Below, one piece after another: positions 17,049 through 27,639 of a stretch of 64,000 nucleotides of DNA. The stretch is from contig JANWYI010000015.1 in the NCBI GenBank assembly GCA_025055255.1, forward strand, positions 4,996 through 68,995, written 5' to 3'. The notes under the pieces are model-generated. The model did no database searches. It saw only the letters and a list, made by a program, of their open reading frames with translations, and was not told where the DNA came from. Source of the DNA: Anaerolineae bacterium (GTDB lineage Bacteria; Chloroflexota; Anaerolineae; Aggregatilineales; UBA2796). The stretch's first letter is position 1; each line of letters opens with the position of its first letter. Position numbers and translations under genes: made by a program.

Positions 17049-18043
17049 ACTTGGTACTGATCAGGCTGGAAACGCTCTAGGTGCGCCTGAATCCAAGCGA
17101 TAGTTCGCGTTAAGCCGTCTTCCAGCGAGATTTCAGGCTGCCAATTTAAAACGTTGCGCGCTTGGCTGTTGTTGGACTGCAAGCGCAGCACTTCGCTTTT
17201 CTCTGGGCGCAGGCGTTCACTGGTGTTCGCTTGCACGGTTACAGGACGACCGATCAAGCTGATGATCATCTCGGCGATCTCGCCAATCGTGTGCGACTCG
17301 CCTGTGCCGAGGTTGAAAACCTGCCCGATTGCCGCCTCCGTTCCGAAAGCAGCGCGCATTAAGCCACGTGCCGTGTCAACCGCATGCGTATAGTCGCGGT
17401 AAGTGTGGATTGCGCCTAGTTGCACCACGTCGCGCGTCAGTGCCTGCGCGATGATCGTTGGAATCACGGCGCGCGCGCTTTGCCTTTCGCCGTAGGTGTT
17501 AAACGGACGCACGACAACAATTGGCGTGCCATAGGTGCGCTGAAAGCTCAGACTAATCGCCTCAGCGGCAATCTTGCTGGCTGCATACGGCGACTGCGCC
17601 TGTAGCGGGTGGCGCTCGTCAATCGGCACGTATTGCGCCGTGCCGTAGACCTCGCTCGTGCTGACGATCACGCCGCGCTGCGTGCCATGTTGACGCATGG
17701 CTTGTAGCACGTTCAGCGTGCCATTGATGTTTACAGCGAGCGTCTCTTCAGGATGCTGATAGGAATACGGAATCGAGATGATAGCGCCTAGGTGAAAAAT
17801 GACGGCACAGCCAGCAGCAGCCTTGCTGACAGCTTCAGCGTCGCGCAGGTCAGCAGAATACAGCTCGACATGATCGAGTACATCAGCAGGCAGGTCGGCA
17901 AGATTGCCGCGTTTGTCAGCCGCAGACGTATAGCGCGTCATAGCGCGCACAGCGTAACCAGCACGCACAAGTTGCTCGGTCAGATGACTGCCAATGAAGC
18001 CTGCAGCGCCTGTGACAAGGACTTTGGTGTTGAAAGTGTTCAT
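17045..18043 (-). CDS. NAD-dependent epimerase/dehydratase (extended SDR)
   Basis: VLVTGAAGFIGSHLTEQLV, STSEVYGT, SPYAASKIAAE. Confidence 0.93.
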   Translation of the reverse strand: MNTFNTKVLVTGAAGFIGSHLTEQLVRAGYAVRAMTRYTSAADKRGNLADLPADVLDHVELYSADLRDAEAVSKAAAGCAVIFHLGAIISIPYSYQHPEETLAVNINGTLNVLQAMRQHGTQRGVIVSTSEVYGTAQYVPIDERHPLQAQSPYAASKIAAEAISLSFQRTYGTPIVVVRPFNTYGERQSARAVIPTIIAQALTRDVVQLGAIHTYRDYTHAVDTARGLMRAAFGTEAAIGQVFNLGTGESHTIGEIAEMIISLIGRPVTVQANTSERLRPEKSEVLRLQSNNSQARNVLNWQPEISLEDGLTRTIAWIQAHLERFQPDQYQV

Positions 18044-18099
18044 GTCGGCAAATTGTAGCGCCATGTGCCAGAGCGTGCTAGGCACAGGCGCTCAAGTGC

Positions 18100-19155
18100 C
18101 TAGCCGATGATGTCTAGTGGGATGAAGTCGCTGCTCTGCAGCTGGATCACGCTGACACGCGCAGCGACGTCGCGCGCGAGACGGCGGAAAGCCTGTGCGG
18201 TCGCTGACTCAGGCGCGCCAATCACAATCGGACGCCCAAGATCGCCGCCTTTGCGCACTTCAGCGTCCAGCGGAATGCGCCCTAGGAACGGCACGTTGCG
18301 CTGTTGAGCGAGCTGTTCGCCGCCGCCTTCGCCGAAGAGATCGCCCGTCATGTTCTCCACGATACCAATGATCGGCACATTCAGCTGCTCAAACATACTG
18401 ATTGAGCGCAGCGCGTCGCCAACTGCCACTGGCTGCGGCTGTGAGACGATCACAGCGCCTGTCAATGGCACGGCTTGGGCAAGGCTCAGCGGCGCGTCAC
18501 CAGTGCCGGGCGGCAAGTCTACGATCATGTAGTCAATGTTGTTTCCCCAGTCCACGTCGTTAAAAAATTGGCGGATAGCGCTGTTGAGCATTGGTCCGCG
18601 CCAGACCATTGCCTTGTCAGGATCGATCAGGAAGCCCATGCTGATCGTTTTGACGCCAAAGACCTCGAACGGCACGATTTTGCCGTTCTGCACAAGCGGA
18701 CGCCCTGCGGTCAAGCCGAGCATGATTGGCACGTTCGGTGTCAAGATGTCAGCGTCCATCAAGCCGACGCGCGCGCCTTCCTTTGCTAGTGAAACGGCTA
18801 GGTTGACTGCAATTGTTGTCTTGCCAACGCCGCCTTTGCCGCTACCGACGGCGACCACGTTGCGAATCGGCATGCTGATGCGTCCGTGAACGCGCTTGTC
18901 AGATGGCACCTCAGCGTCCCACTTGACCTGAATGGCGCGGATGCCCTCTACTTTTAACACGGCTGCCTCAGCCGCTTTGTAGATTACGTCTTTCAGCGGA
19001 CAGGCAGGTGTGGTCAACATGATAGTGAAGTGTGCTACGCCATCTTCAATGCGCAGGTCGCGCACCATATTCAGTGTCACAATGTCTTTGTGTAGCTCAG
19101 GCTCAATCACGGTACTCAGCGCTCTCATTACAGCGCTGTGCAACTGTTGGCTCAT
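18100..19155 (-). CDS. Mrp/NBP35 family Fe-S carrier ATPase
   Basis: N-terminal MIP18/DUF59-like region plus [17 protein letters not shown] Walker A and DLPPGTGD. Confidence 0.95.
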   Translation of the reverse strand: MSQQLHSAVMRALSTVIEPELHKDIVTLNMVRDLRIEDGVAHFTIMLTTPACPLKDVIYKAAEAAVLKVEGIRAIQVKWDAEVPSDKRVHGRISMPIRNVVAVGSGKGGVGKTTIAVNLAVSLAKEGARVGLMDADILTPNVPIMLGLTAGRPLVQNGKIVPFEVFGVKTISMGFLIDPDKAMVWRGPMLNSAIRQFFNDVDWGNNIDYMIVDLPPGTGDAPLSLAQAVPLTGAVIVSQPQPVAVGDALRSISMFEQLNVPIIGIVENMTGDLFGEGGGEQLAQQRNVPFLGRIPLDAEVRKGGDLGRPIVIGAPESATAQAFRRLARDVAARVSVIQLQSSDFIPLDIIG

Positions 19156-19218
19156 GGGAAGCTCCTTTTTAGAGATACCAATTGTAGAAATTATAGCGCA
19201 AAGGGAACTTAAGCAGCA

Positions 19219-19740
19219 TTAATCCCTTTCGGCAAACAGCCTATCAGGCAGATCAGGCACAAAAGGCGGTTGAGGCGCAAAAGTAGCGATCTTAGGCAGT
19301 CTACCGTCTACTGGTGGCGGCGCTGTGTGAAGACGCGGCAATCCTAGCTGCCGAACGCGCCGTGCCAAGCGCTCGCGCAGCATGGCGCGCCGTAAGGCAT
19401 TGCGCGTCTCAGGCGAGGGCGCGCTCTGGAAATCGGCTTCAGCGGCAAGGCGCGCCAGATGGCAGGCTTCAAGGTCAAGGTCGTGGGCAAACTCAGCTGA
19501 GTCAGCGAGAAGTATGACCTGATCGCGGCAAATGTGGACAACGCCGCCGTAGACAGCAATGCTCTCTTCCGCCTCAGCCTTGCGCACGCGCAGCTCACCT
19601 ATGCCGATGAGCGCGATGAGCGCTGCGTGCCCAGTGAACACGCCAATTTGCCCTTGCACAGTCGGCACAAGGGCGCTCTCAGCAGCAGGTTCGTGGAAAA
19701 GATGGCGTTCAGGCGTGACTAGGTCGACTCGAATTGGCAT
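19219..19740 (-). CDS. atpC: F0F1 ATP synthase subunit epsilon with C-terminal Pro-rich tail
   Basis: VDLVTPERHLFHEPAAESALVPTVQGQIGVFTGHAALIALIGIGELRV. Confidence 0.88.
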   Translation of the reverse strand: MPIRVDLVTPERHLFHEPAAESALVPTVQGQIGVFTGHAALIALIGIGELRVRKAEAEESIAVYGGVVHICRDQVILLADSAEFAHDLDLEACHLARLAAEADFQSAPSPETRNALRRAMLRERLARRVRQLGLPRLHTAPPPVDGRLPKIATFAPQPPFVPDLPDRLFAERD

Positions 19741-19949
19741 GATTAGCGGCTCTCATGCGCAGCGGTAGCCTGCCTCGCTGATTGGATATCAAGTTGAGTG
19801 CTCTGTCAAGCCAATCTTCAGACTGAGGATCTCTAGATGTACAGCGCTGCATGTGCAAGCAAGCGAGCTACAGGCGCAATGGCTCGAACAGCGTAGGCAA
19901 TTCGTGTCGTAATCGTAGTGGCGCATCAGCGCCCTGCTCATGCAAAGCG

Positions 19950-19958
19950 TGGTACAAT
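19950..19958 (+). promoter_or_regulatory. Candidate extended -10 TGGTACAAT
   Basis: 48 nt upstream of the lipoprotein ATG at 20007. Confidence 0.5.
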
Positions 19959-20006
19959 CCGCTGCGCTTGACGATACCTCATCTTAGCGCTGAGCGGAGA
20001 CCTGTT

Positions 20007-20723
20007 ATGAAGAAAAACTATCCCAGCAGATTGCTGATCTTGACGCTTGTCTTGCTCACCCTTATCGGCTGCGGCTTGCCGCCAATGCAGCTGGTCGTGA
20101 TCATCTCGCCGACGCCCGATCCAAATACCATCATCATCACGGTCACGCCGCCGCTACCGATTGCTAATGTCACCGAAACACCAACACCTGTTCCAACGGA
20201 GCCGACAGCGGTCGCACAGCCAGTTGAGTCACCTCTGCCAAGCCTGACACCAACACTTAGTGCCTTTCCGACTGAGACTCGTGCGCAGCTGTTCATCGCG
20301 CAGCAAGACTTTCAGAATGGTTACATGTTCTGGATCAGCACGCGCCGAGTGATCTGGGTGCTGATCAATACGCCCGGCAATCCAAACACAGGTGAATGGC
20401 GCATCTACCCTGATACATTCGTAGACGGCGAGCCTGAGTTCGATCCTAACTTGATGCCGCCTAGCGAGAATCTGTTTCAGCCGCGTCGCGGCTTCGGCAA
20501 GCTATGGCGGACAACGCCCGGCTTACGTGAGGCGCTTGGCTGGGCAACCACGCCTGAGTTTGCCCTAAACACGCCCTACGTTTACCAGCCAGGCGGCTTC
20601 ATTGACGCGAATGGCAACTGGGTGCCCGGTCCAGGCAAACATTTTATCACCACGCTAGGACGCCAAACCTTCGCCTTAATTGAGAGCGCTGAAGGCTTCG
20701 GGCGCTGGGAACGCGTTGGCTAG
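20007..20723 (+). CDS. Secreted lipoprotein with Pro/Thr-rich linker
   Basis: MKKNYPSRLLILTLVLLTLIGCG lipobox; ATG at 20007 preferred over the upstream ORF start. Confidence 0.75.
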   Translation: MKKNYPSRLLILTLVLLTLIGCGLPPMQLVVIISPTPDPNTIIITVTPPLPIANVTETPTPVPTEPTAVAQPVESPLPSLTPTLSAFPTETRAQLFIAQQDFQNGYMFWISTRRVIWVLINTPGNPNTGEWRIYPDTFVDGEPEFDPNLMPPSENLFQPRRGFGKLWRTTPGLREALGWATTPEFALNTPYVYQPGGFIDANGNWVPGPGKHFITTLGRQTFALIESAEGFGRWERVG

Positions 20724-21901
20724 TTGGACGCTACAGCAGGCTGCGGACGTGGAAAGACAGCGTAGCGCAGTCCTGCTTTGCCTTGCGCACTCTGAACGAG
20801 CCATGCCAAGTGCAGCGCATTGTTTGCGCTGAGCGCTGCAGCCACATCGCTGCTCAATATCTCGTTCTCAGATGTTGCCGCCACTTGCTGTAGGCGGAAA
20901 ATGCCCTGCACAGCCAACGCACCAAAGACAATATGCTGCGCCTCTCGGCTGCCAACTAATGTCGGCGCTCCACTCAGGACGCCGTCAGCCAAAGGCAAGC
21001 TGACATGGCGCAGATTTGTTGGCAAAGCGCTCAGATTTAGCGAACGGCTGCGCAGCGGCGTGTTCAGCGGGAAAAAGAGTCCTTCTAAGCGCGCTGACTC
21101 GCTCTCGCGGCTGACGCTGACTACGTTCCACACAACGTAAACATGCTCGGCATCGGCAACAGCGCTGAACGATTCGAAGTATTCGCTATCAGCAAGGCGC
21201 AAGACGGCTAGCAGCGTTGGCGCAGGCAAGCGCGGCGCGCTTTGATCGAGCAAACCGAGATCAAAGCTCACATAGAGTAACTGCCACAGCTGACCATCGC
21301 TTGGTGCCAACCAGAGTAGATGTAGCTGGTTGCGCTGATCTAACGTCGCTGCAACTGTATGTGCTGACTCAGCTACGCGGAACTTTCCATAAGGTCGTCC
21401 AAGCCGATCTAGCTGCGCTACTGAGAGCGACTCGTCGCTGATGGTGAAAGCTAAAATGCCGCCTGAAGGTGTAGGCAAAGCTGTGTAGCGCTGTGCTGCG
21501 CCAATCTCGAACGGCGCGCGACGTAAAGTGCCGTCGGCTTCTACAGTGGCAACTTGTAAGCGCGGCACTGTGCCTGCTGAGCTCTCTAACCAGAGCAAGG
21601 CAAGACGGCGCTCTGCTAGTGGTAGTAAACGTAGCTGATTCGGCGCGCCGCTGATCGGAAAGCGCCACACTTGCGCCGTGCCGATTGGCTGCACATACAG
21701 ATCGGGCGCGCTTAGTCCACCTGACCAAGCAATCCATACGCCGTGCCGCACAGCCAGCAATCCTAGCGCACTTTGCGAGGTCACATCGTACTCAAAGCGC
21801 CGTATACCTATGTAACGATCAGTTGTTGTGCAGCTTGCCGAGAGGACGATCCACGACAAGACCAGAAAACAAGCAAAAGCTGTAAAAATGCCGTTGTTCA
21901 T
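20720..21901 (-). CDS. Putative lipoprotein, possible beta-propeller
   Basis: N-terminal hydrophobic segment and LSASCTTT; repeated beta-rich stretches. Confidence 0.65.
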   Translation of the reverse strand: MNNGIFTAFACFLVLSWIVLSASCTTTDRYIGIRRFEYDVTSQSALGLLAVRHGVWIAWSGGLSAPDLYVQPIGTAQVWRFPISGAPNQLRLLPLAERRLALLWLESSAGTVPRLQVATVEADGTLRRAPFEIGAAQRYTALPTPSGGILAFTISDESLSVAQLDRLGRPYGKFRVAESAHTVAATLDQRNQLHLLWLAPSDGQLWQLLYVSFDLGLLDQSAPRLPAPTLLAVLRLADSEYFESFSAVADAEHVYVVWNVVSVSRESESARLEGLFFPLNTPLRSRSLNLSALPTNLRHVSLPLADGVLSGAPTLVGSREAQHIVFGALAVQGIFRLQQVAATSENEILSSDVAAALSANNALHLAWLVQSAQGKAGLRYAVFPRPQPAVASN

Positions 21902-21990
21902 TCGTTACTTTTGAGTATGATTATTGGCGTCATCAAGTGTGCCGCGCCGTGCATAGCAAATTCCTTGCTGTCTTCGAGAGACCGTCATCT

Positions 21991-22431
21991 ATGGCTGAAT
22001 TGTCCAATATAGCATCTGAACGTCGCACAATGCGCCTCAGCGAGAGTTCAGTGCCGTCACAAGCTGCTGTTCCGCCATTCCACACCAGTCGAGCTGGCTC
22101 AGGCTGGCAAGTAACCTTGCTCGTGCATGATGAACGCAGCGTGCCATTACAGTTAACTGTGAGTGAGCGCGCCATTCTTGGTCGTCCCGATGAGGTAGAC
22201 GGCTTCATGCCTGAAATTGACACGACGCCGTTTCATGGGCGCGACAAAGGTGTGTCGCGGCGGCACGCTGAATTTACGATTATAGATGAGCAGTTGCACG
22301 TACGCGATCTAGGCAGTACCAATGGCACGCGCCTGAATGGTCAGCTGCTGCAGCCGAATCGTTTCTATCGCGTGCGTGAAGGCGACTTGTTACAGTTCGG
22401 CAATTTGTACATGCTTGTCAAGCTGAGCTAG
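21991..22431 (+). CDS. FHA domain protein
   Basis: ILGRPDE...[30 protein letters not shown]. Confidence 0.92.
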   Translation: MAELSNIASERRTMRLSESSVPSQAAVPPFHTSRAGSGWQVTLLVHDERSVPLQLTVSERAILGRPDEVDGFMPEIDTTPFHGRDKGVSRRHAEFTIIDEQLHVRDLGSTNGTRLNGQLLQPNRFYRVREGDLLQFGNLYMLVKLS

Positions 22432-23518
22432 GTTTCTCGATAATGCCGCCACCTAAGCAAACTTCACCTTGGTAAAAGACGGCGCCTTGACCAGGTGTGA
22501 TGTCACGCAGTGGCACAACGAAGTCCACTTGAGCGCGCTGATCAGGCAACGGCGTGATCACTGCAGGCACGGGCTGCGCCTTATAGCGAATTTTGACCTC
22601 AGCCTGAATGGGCGAGTCAGGCGGCACGCCGCTGATCCAGTTCACGCGCGCTGCTGTCAGCTGTGTTTTGCCTAGCTCATCTTTTGTGCCGACAATTAGC
22701 GCATTGTTTGCTGTGTCCAGCTCAATAACGTAAAGCGGCTCTGTGCTGGCAATGCCGAGCCCTTTGCGCTGACCAATGGTGTAGTTTGGCAAGCCCGTGT
22801 GCTTGCCCAAAACGCGACCGTCACGCGTCCTAATCTCGCCTTCGTGGCTGATCTGCACACCTAGCATCGTTGGACTGTGTTCGCGCAGAAAGCGGCGATA
22901 GTCGCCGTCGGCAAGGAAGCACAAATCCTGACTATCGCCTTTGGACGCCACGTCTAGACCTAGCTCAGCAGCGATTTGGCGTACGCGCGTCTTATGCAGC
23001 TCGCCGACTGGAAATAGCACTCGTGAGAGCTGCGCTTGACCGAGCACGCTCAGCACATAGCTCTGATCTTTGCTCTCATCCACGCCTTTGAGCAGCTGGA
23101 AAGTGCCGTCAGACACTTGGCGCACGCGCGCGTAGTGTCCAGTGGCAAGGTAGTCAGCATCAAGCGAGAGCGCATGGTTGAGCAGCCACTCGAAGCGGAT
23201 ATGCCGATTGCACTCTAGGCACGGATTCGGCGTTACGCCGCGCGCATACTGTTCGACAAAAAATTGTACAATCTGGCGCTTGAAGACAGCCTGCGTATCC
23301 AGCACGTAGAACGGAATGCCCAGCTTGCGCGCCACTCTGCCGGCATCGGTCATTTGGTCAGGCGTGCAGCAGCGATTGTAGCCGTGAGCGCCTTCGCCGT
23401 CTTCTGCCCACAGCCGCATCATGATCCCAATTACCTCGTAGCCCGCTTCCACCATCAGCGCTGCTGCCACTGAGCTGTCCACGCCGCCGCTCATGGCGAC
23501 CACCACGCGCTTTGTCAT
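22418..23518 (-). CDS. mnmA: tRNA-specific 2-thiouridylase MnmA
   Basis: [41 protein letters not shown]. Confidence 0.97.
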   Translation of the reverse strand: MTKRVVVAMSGGVDSSVAAALMVEAGYEVIGIMMRLWAEDGEGAHGYNRCCTPDQMTDAGRVARKLGIPFYVLDTQAVFKRQIVQFFVEQYARGVTPNPCLECNRHIRFEWLLNHALSLDADYLATGHYARVRQVSDGTFQLLKGVDESKDQSYVLSVLGQAQLSRVLFPVGELHKTRVRQIAAELGLDVASKGDSQDLCFLADGDYRRFLREHSPTMLGVQISHEGEIRTRDGRVLGKHTGLPNYTIGQRKGLGIASTEPLYVIELDTANNALIVGTKDELGKTQLTAARVNWISGVPPDSPIQAEVKIRYKAQPVPAVITPLPDQRAQVDFVVPLRDITPGQGAVFYQGEVCLGGGIIEKPSSA

Positions 23519-23553
23519 GCTCGCTTACGCGCTCCACTCAAGATTTTTTCTAA

Positions 23554-23562
23554 ATTTTACCA
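23554..23562 (-). promoter_or_regulatory. Candidate extended -10 TGGTAAAAT upstream of mnmA
   Basis: 36 nt upstream of the mnmA start. Confidence 0.45.
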
Positions 23563-23626
23563 TAAAAATAACTGGATGTTTAGACTGACCCGAACTTAGC
23601 GCCGACGCAGTGCCAATCTCTGCGCT

Positions 23627-23668
23627 AATAAAAACAGTGAGCGAATGATCGCTCAAGATCACTCGCTC
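23627..23668 (-). terminator. Rho-independent terminator of the glycoside-utilisation operon
   Basis: Minus strand GAGCGAGTGATC-TTGAGC-GATCATTCGCTC (one G.U) followed by ACTGTTTTTATT. Confidence 0.8.
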
Positions 23669-23696
23669 TGCTCTCTGCGAAAGAGTATATGCAGAG

Positions 23697-25046
23697 TCAA
23701 CCTACCGCACTATCTTGGATGACTTGCTTGAGGTAGAGCGCGCTGCGCTTCAGCGTCCGTTTTTGAGTGGTGAAGTCCACATGGACAATGCCGAAACGCT
23801 TAGTGTAGCCTTCTGCCCACTCAAAATTATCCAGCAGCGACCAGACGAAGTAGCCTTTGAGCGGTACGCCTTGCGCCAATGCCTCAGCAGCAGCGGCGAA
23901 GTGGCTCTGCAAGTAGGCAACGCGCTGCGGATCGTCCAACAAGTCGCCCTCAACATGCTCAGGCTCTGGGAAAGCCGCGCCATTCTCTGTGACGTAGATA
24001 GCAGGTGGAGCATATTCACGGTGGACGCGCAGCAGCAGGTCGCGCAGTCCTTGCGGATAGATTTCCCAGTTCATGTCGGTCACAGGCACGTTCTCAGGCA
24101 GGACAACCGTAAAGCCATGCGGACTGTTCGGGTCGTGGCGCACAATTTGGCGCGTATAGTAGTTGATACCGAGAAAATCGAGTGGCTGCGCAGCAAGGCG
24201 GACAGCCTCAGGGTCAATTCCTTCAAGTGTGCCGCGCTCACGCAACAGAGCGAGCAGGTCGGCGGGATACTGTCCCTTGAAGACTGGGTCGAGGAACCAA
24301 CGATTCTGGAAGCCGTCGGCAATTTGTGCCGCCTGTTGATCGCGCGGATCGTCTGTGAGTGGCTGCTCGACTGCCAAGTTCAAGGTGATGCCGAGCTGAG
24401 CTTGTGGCAACATCTCGCGCAGGACTTGAATGGCGCGTCCGTGCGCAAGGTGTGTATGGTGCGCAGCGCGGAAGGCAGCGCGCTCATCACGGATACCGGG
24501 CGCGTGAATGCCAAAATAGTAGCCCAGAAAGGCAGTACACCACGGCTCATTGAGCGTGATCCAGTGCTTGAGGCGGTCGCCGTAGTGCTTGGCAGCTAAC
24601 GCCGTATACTCAGCGAACCACTCAGGCATGTCGGCGCTTGTCCAGCCGCCACGATCTTCAAGGCGCTGCGGCAAGTCCCAGTGGTAGAGCGTGCCAAACG
24701 GCGTAATGCCTACCTCTAGCAGCTTATCAAGCAAGCGGTTATAGAAATCAATGCCTGCCTGATTGGGCGCGCCTGTGCCTTCAGGCAGCAGCCGCGGCCA
24801 TGAGATCGAGAATCGGTAGGCGCGCAGTCCAAGTTGCTGCATGAGTGCTACATCTTCAGCGTAGCGATGATAGTGATCGCAGGCGACGTCACCTGTGTGA
24901 CCGTGCTTCACTTTGCCGTCTGTGTGTGAGAAACGCGTCCAGATGCACTCACCACGCCCATCTTCTAGTGCTGCACCTTCGATTTGATAGCTGGCAGTGG
25001 CAGCGCCCCAGAGAAAGTCCGTTGGAAAGTTCATAGAATGTGTCAT
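23697..25046 (-). CDS. GH1 beta-glucosidase
   Basis: DFLWGAATASYQIEGA, TLNEPWC (acid/base), YVTENGAAF (nucleophile). Confidence 0.97.
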   Translation of the reverse strand: MTHSMNFPTDFLWGAATASYQIEGAALEDGRGECIWTRFSHTDGKVKHGHTGDVACDHYHRYAEDVALMQQLGLRAYRFSISWPRLLPEGTGAPNQAGIDFYNRLLDKLLEVGITPFGTLYHWDLPQRLEDRGGWTSADMPEWFAEYTALAAKHYGDRLKHWITLNEPWCTAFLGYYFGIHAPGIRDERAAFRAAHHTHLAHGRAIQVLREMLPQAQLGITLNLAVEQPLTDDPRDQQAAQIADGFQNRWFLDPVFKGQYPADLLALLRERGTLEGIDPEAVRLAAQPLDFLGINYYTRQIVRHDPNSPHGFTVVLPENVPVTDMNWEIYPQGLRDLLLRVHREYAPPAIYVTENGAAFPEPEHVEGDLLDDPQRVAYLQSHFAAAAEALAQGVPLKGYFVWSLLDNFEWAEGYTKRFGIVHVDFTTQKRTLKRSALYLKQVIQDSAVG

Positions 25047-25062
25047 CCTGTGTAAAATTCGG

Positions 25063-26340
25063 TCACTGACATTTAGCGTCCAGCACGTAGAGCGTGGCAG
25101 AGTAGCGCGGCACGACTAGGCGCGGCTCGTTCGTCTCTAACGTCACAGGCTCTGCCTTGTGCTGCTCATCAAGGCGCCATGCGCCCTTGATTGGACAGGC
25201 AGTCTTACCGTCCACTCTAAGTCTCACCTTGCGCTCTGTCTTGTATGGATTAACTACCATCAGTGTCAACTGACCTGCTTCATCGAGCGCAGCAGCTACG
25301 GTCAAGTGTCCATCGCCGCTTTGGGCGCGCAGCAAAGTTTTGCCAAAGCGCTTGTAGAGCGGGTAGACATAAAAAGTCGGATAGGCTCCGCGCGTGTTAA
25401 ACAGACCGTAATCGGGACCGTCACCGCCCGCTAAGATGAAGTAAGCCACGATGTCCACGCGATGATTAATCAGACGCGTCAGCACGTCTGCCCACCAGAT
25501 GGCGTGGAAAAACGAGTCGGGCGTTGCCTCACCACCAATTGTCCTCGTCCAGTGTGAGTTTACCTCCAAAATGCCGATTGGATAGTCTCGCCCTGTCACC
25601 TCGCGGATGACGCGGCGCAGATCGTTGATGAGATAGTCCCACTGTTTAGCAGTCTCGCGCAGCTGGCTGATGGTGGCGAGCGGCGCGTCGAGCGTGCGCG
25701 GCAACGGATAGCGATGGACTGAGACGATGTTCACTAAGTCAGCATTTTCGCGCAGGAAGGCGCGAATCCACCTGCGCAGCGGTGCATGATAGTCATCAGG
25801 GCTGACGGGATACTGACTGATGTCTGGTCCAACAAGGAGGATGTTTGGATCAACCGCGCGCATAGCAAGCGCGAAGGCACGCCACTGCTTGGCGAATTGC
25901 TCAGGCGAGTAGCTTTTGTATAGGTCAGGTTCGTTCCCGATGCTCCAGAAGCGCACGCCGTAGCCGCGCTCAACGTTGACGTGACGGACGAGCCTTGCAG
26001 CGCGCTCAGGCGTGCTGTTGAGAAAGCGTACGTGAATGAGCGGCTCGGCGTTCAGGCGGCGCGCGAGCTTGATGAACGGGTCAATGTGGTAAGGCTGTAA
26101 GTCGTTCTCGTCGCCCCAAGCGCCGCCCGGAAAGCGCAAGAGAGAGATACCGCTCTCTGCTGCTTGGTCCCAGAGACGCGCAGGCAATGCTGCCCATGGT
26201 CCGTAGTTTGCACCAAAGACGTATGGGCTGATCTTGCCGAGCGGCTCTGTCCTGATGCTGATAGTTGCTTCGTCGGCATAGCTGACGCCGAATGCCCACA
26301 AAGATGCTATTAAGCACAGCAACAGCAACCAACGACGCAT
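25063..26340 (-). CDS. Secreted clan-A glycoside hydrolase-like protein (paralogue B)
   Basis: Signal peptide; RFPGGAWGDENDLQ, FWSIGNEPDLY (candidate acid/base), IGILEVNSHW (candidate nucleophile). Confidence 0.75.
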   Translation of the reverse strand: MRRWLLLLCLIASLWAFGVSYADEATISIRTEPLGKISPYVFGANYGPWAALPARLWDQAAESGISLLRFPGGAWGDENDLQPYHIDPFIKLARRLNAEPLIHVRFLNSTPERAARLVRHVNVERGYGVRFWSIGNEPDLYKSYSPEQFAKQWRAFALAMRAVDPNILLVGPDISQYPVSPDDYHAPLRRWIRAFLRENADLVNIVSVHRYPLPRTLDAPLATISQLRETAKQWDYLINDLRRVIREVTGRDYPIGILEVNSHWTRTIGGEATPDSFFHAIWWADVLTRLINHRVDIVAYFILAGGDGPDYGLFNTRGAYPTFYVYPLYKRFGKTLLRAQSGDGHLTVAAALDEAGQLTLMVVNPYKTERKVRLRVDGKTACPIKGAWRLDEQHKAEPVTLETNEPRLVVPRYSATLYVLDAKCQ

Positions 26341-26355
26341 GTTCCCTCGCCTTTT

Positions 26356-27639
26356 TTAGCGGCAACCTGTCTCCAGCAGGTACAGCGTGGCAGAGTAGGC
26401 AGGCAGAACCAGACGCGGCGCCTCTGTCTCCAGCTTCACAGGCTCTGCTTTGTGCTGAGCGTCAAGTCGCCATGCACCTTTGACAGAACAAGCAGCTTTG
26501 CCGTTCACTTCGACCTTTGCCGTTCGCTCTTCTTCAAACGGATTGACCACCATCACAGTCAGCTGACCTGACTCGTTGAGCGCAGCCGCCACGGTTAGCT
26601 TCGGATCGCTGCTCTGCGAAGGCAGTAAAGTCTTGCCGAAGCGCTTGTAGAGCGGATAGACATAGAATGTTGGACGTGCTTGGTAACGGTCGAACAGTCC
26701 GAAGTCTGTGCCGCCGTAGCTTGCCAGCATGAAGTACGCCACGATGTCCACACGATAGTTGATCAGGCGCGTTAGCACATCTGCCCACCAGATGGCGTGG
26801 AAGAACGAGTCTGGCGTCGCCTCGCCGCCTAACGTCTTGCTCCAGTGCGAGCTGACTTCGAGAATGCCGATTGGATAGTCACGCCCTGTTGCCTCTCGGA
26901 TGACCTTGCGCAGGTCATTGACGATGAAATCCCATTCTTTCGCTGTCTCACGCAGCTGCGCAATAGTGGTAGGTGGCGCGTTAAAGACGCGCGGCAACGG
27001 ATAGCGATGAATCGAGACGATGTTCACCAAGTCGCCGTTCTCTCGCATGAAAATGCGAATCCACTCGCGCAGCGGCGCGTGATAGTCAGTCGGACTCGGT
27101 GGATACTGGCTGATATCTGGACCGACAAGGATGATGTTCGGATCAACCTCGCGCATGGCGAGCGCGAAAGCGCGCCAATCTTTGGCGAATTGGCTAGCAG
27201 GATAATCCTTGTACAGATTTGGCTCGTTACCGATGCTCCAGAAGCGCACGCCGTATTTCTGCTCAACATTGACATAACGCACAGTCGCTGCGGCGCGCTC
27301 AGGCGTGCTGCCAGAGAGCCGAACGTGGATCAGTGGCTCAGCGTTCAGGCGGCGCGCAAACTTGATGAACGGGTCAATGTGATAGGACTGCAAGTCGTTT
27401 TGATCGCCCCAGGCGCCGCCCGGAAAGCGCAGGAAGGTAATGCCGCTCTCAGCGGCTTGATCCCACAAGCCTACAGGCAAGACTGCCCATGGTCCGTAGT
27501 TTGCGCCAAAGACGTATGGACTAATTTCGCCTAGCGGCTCTGTCTTAATGCTGATAGTCGCCTCAGTAGCATGGCTTATGCTGACTGTCCATGCAAGTGC
27601 TAGCAAGCAGATCAAAGATATCCAACGACGCATGCTCAT
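26356..27639 (-). CDS. Secreted clan-A glycoside hydrolase-like protein (paralogue A)
   Basis: Near-colinear with 25063..26340; FWSIGNEPNLY, IGILEVSSHW. Confidence 0.75.
   Translation of the reverse strand: MSMRRWISLICLLALAWTVSISHATEATISIKTEPLGEISPYVFGANYGPWAVLPVGLWDQAAESGITFLRFPGGAWGDQNDLQSYHIDPFIKFARRLNAEPLIHVRLSGSTPERAAATVRYVNVEQKYGVRFWSIGNEPNLYKDYPASQFAKDWRAFALAMREVDPNIILVGPDISQYPPSPTDYHAPLREWIRIFMRENGDLVNIVSIHRYPLPRVFNAPPTTIAQLRETAKEWDFIVNDLRKVIREATGRDYPIGILEVSSHWSKTLGGEATPDSFFHAIWWADVLTRLINYRVDIVAYFMLASYGGTDFGLFDRYQARPTFYVYPLYKRFGKTLLPSQSSDPKLTVAAALNESGQLTVMVVNPFEEERTAKVEVNGKAACSVKGAWRLDAQHKAEPVKLETEAPRLVLPAYSATLYLLETGCR

Noticed and set aside
23715-24599. 294-aa plus-strand ORF opposite the GH1 beta-glucosidase
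   Set aside because: Antisense to a gene with both GH1 catalytic motifs; low-complexity composition typical of shadow ORFs; no family signature.
26845-27534. 229-aa plus-strand ORF opposite the GH paralogue
   Set aside because: Shadow ORF of a conserved coding gene, no RBS or domain signature.
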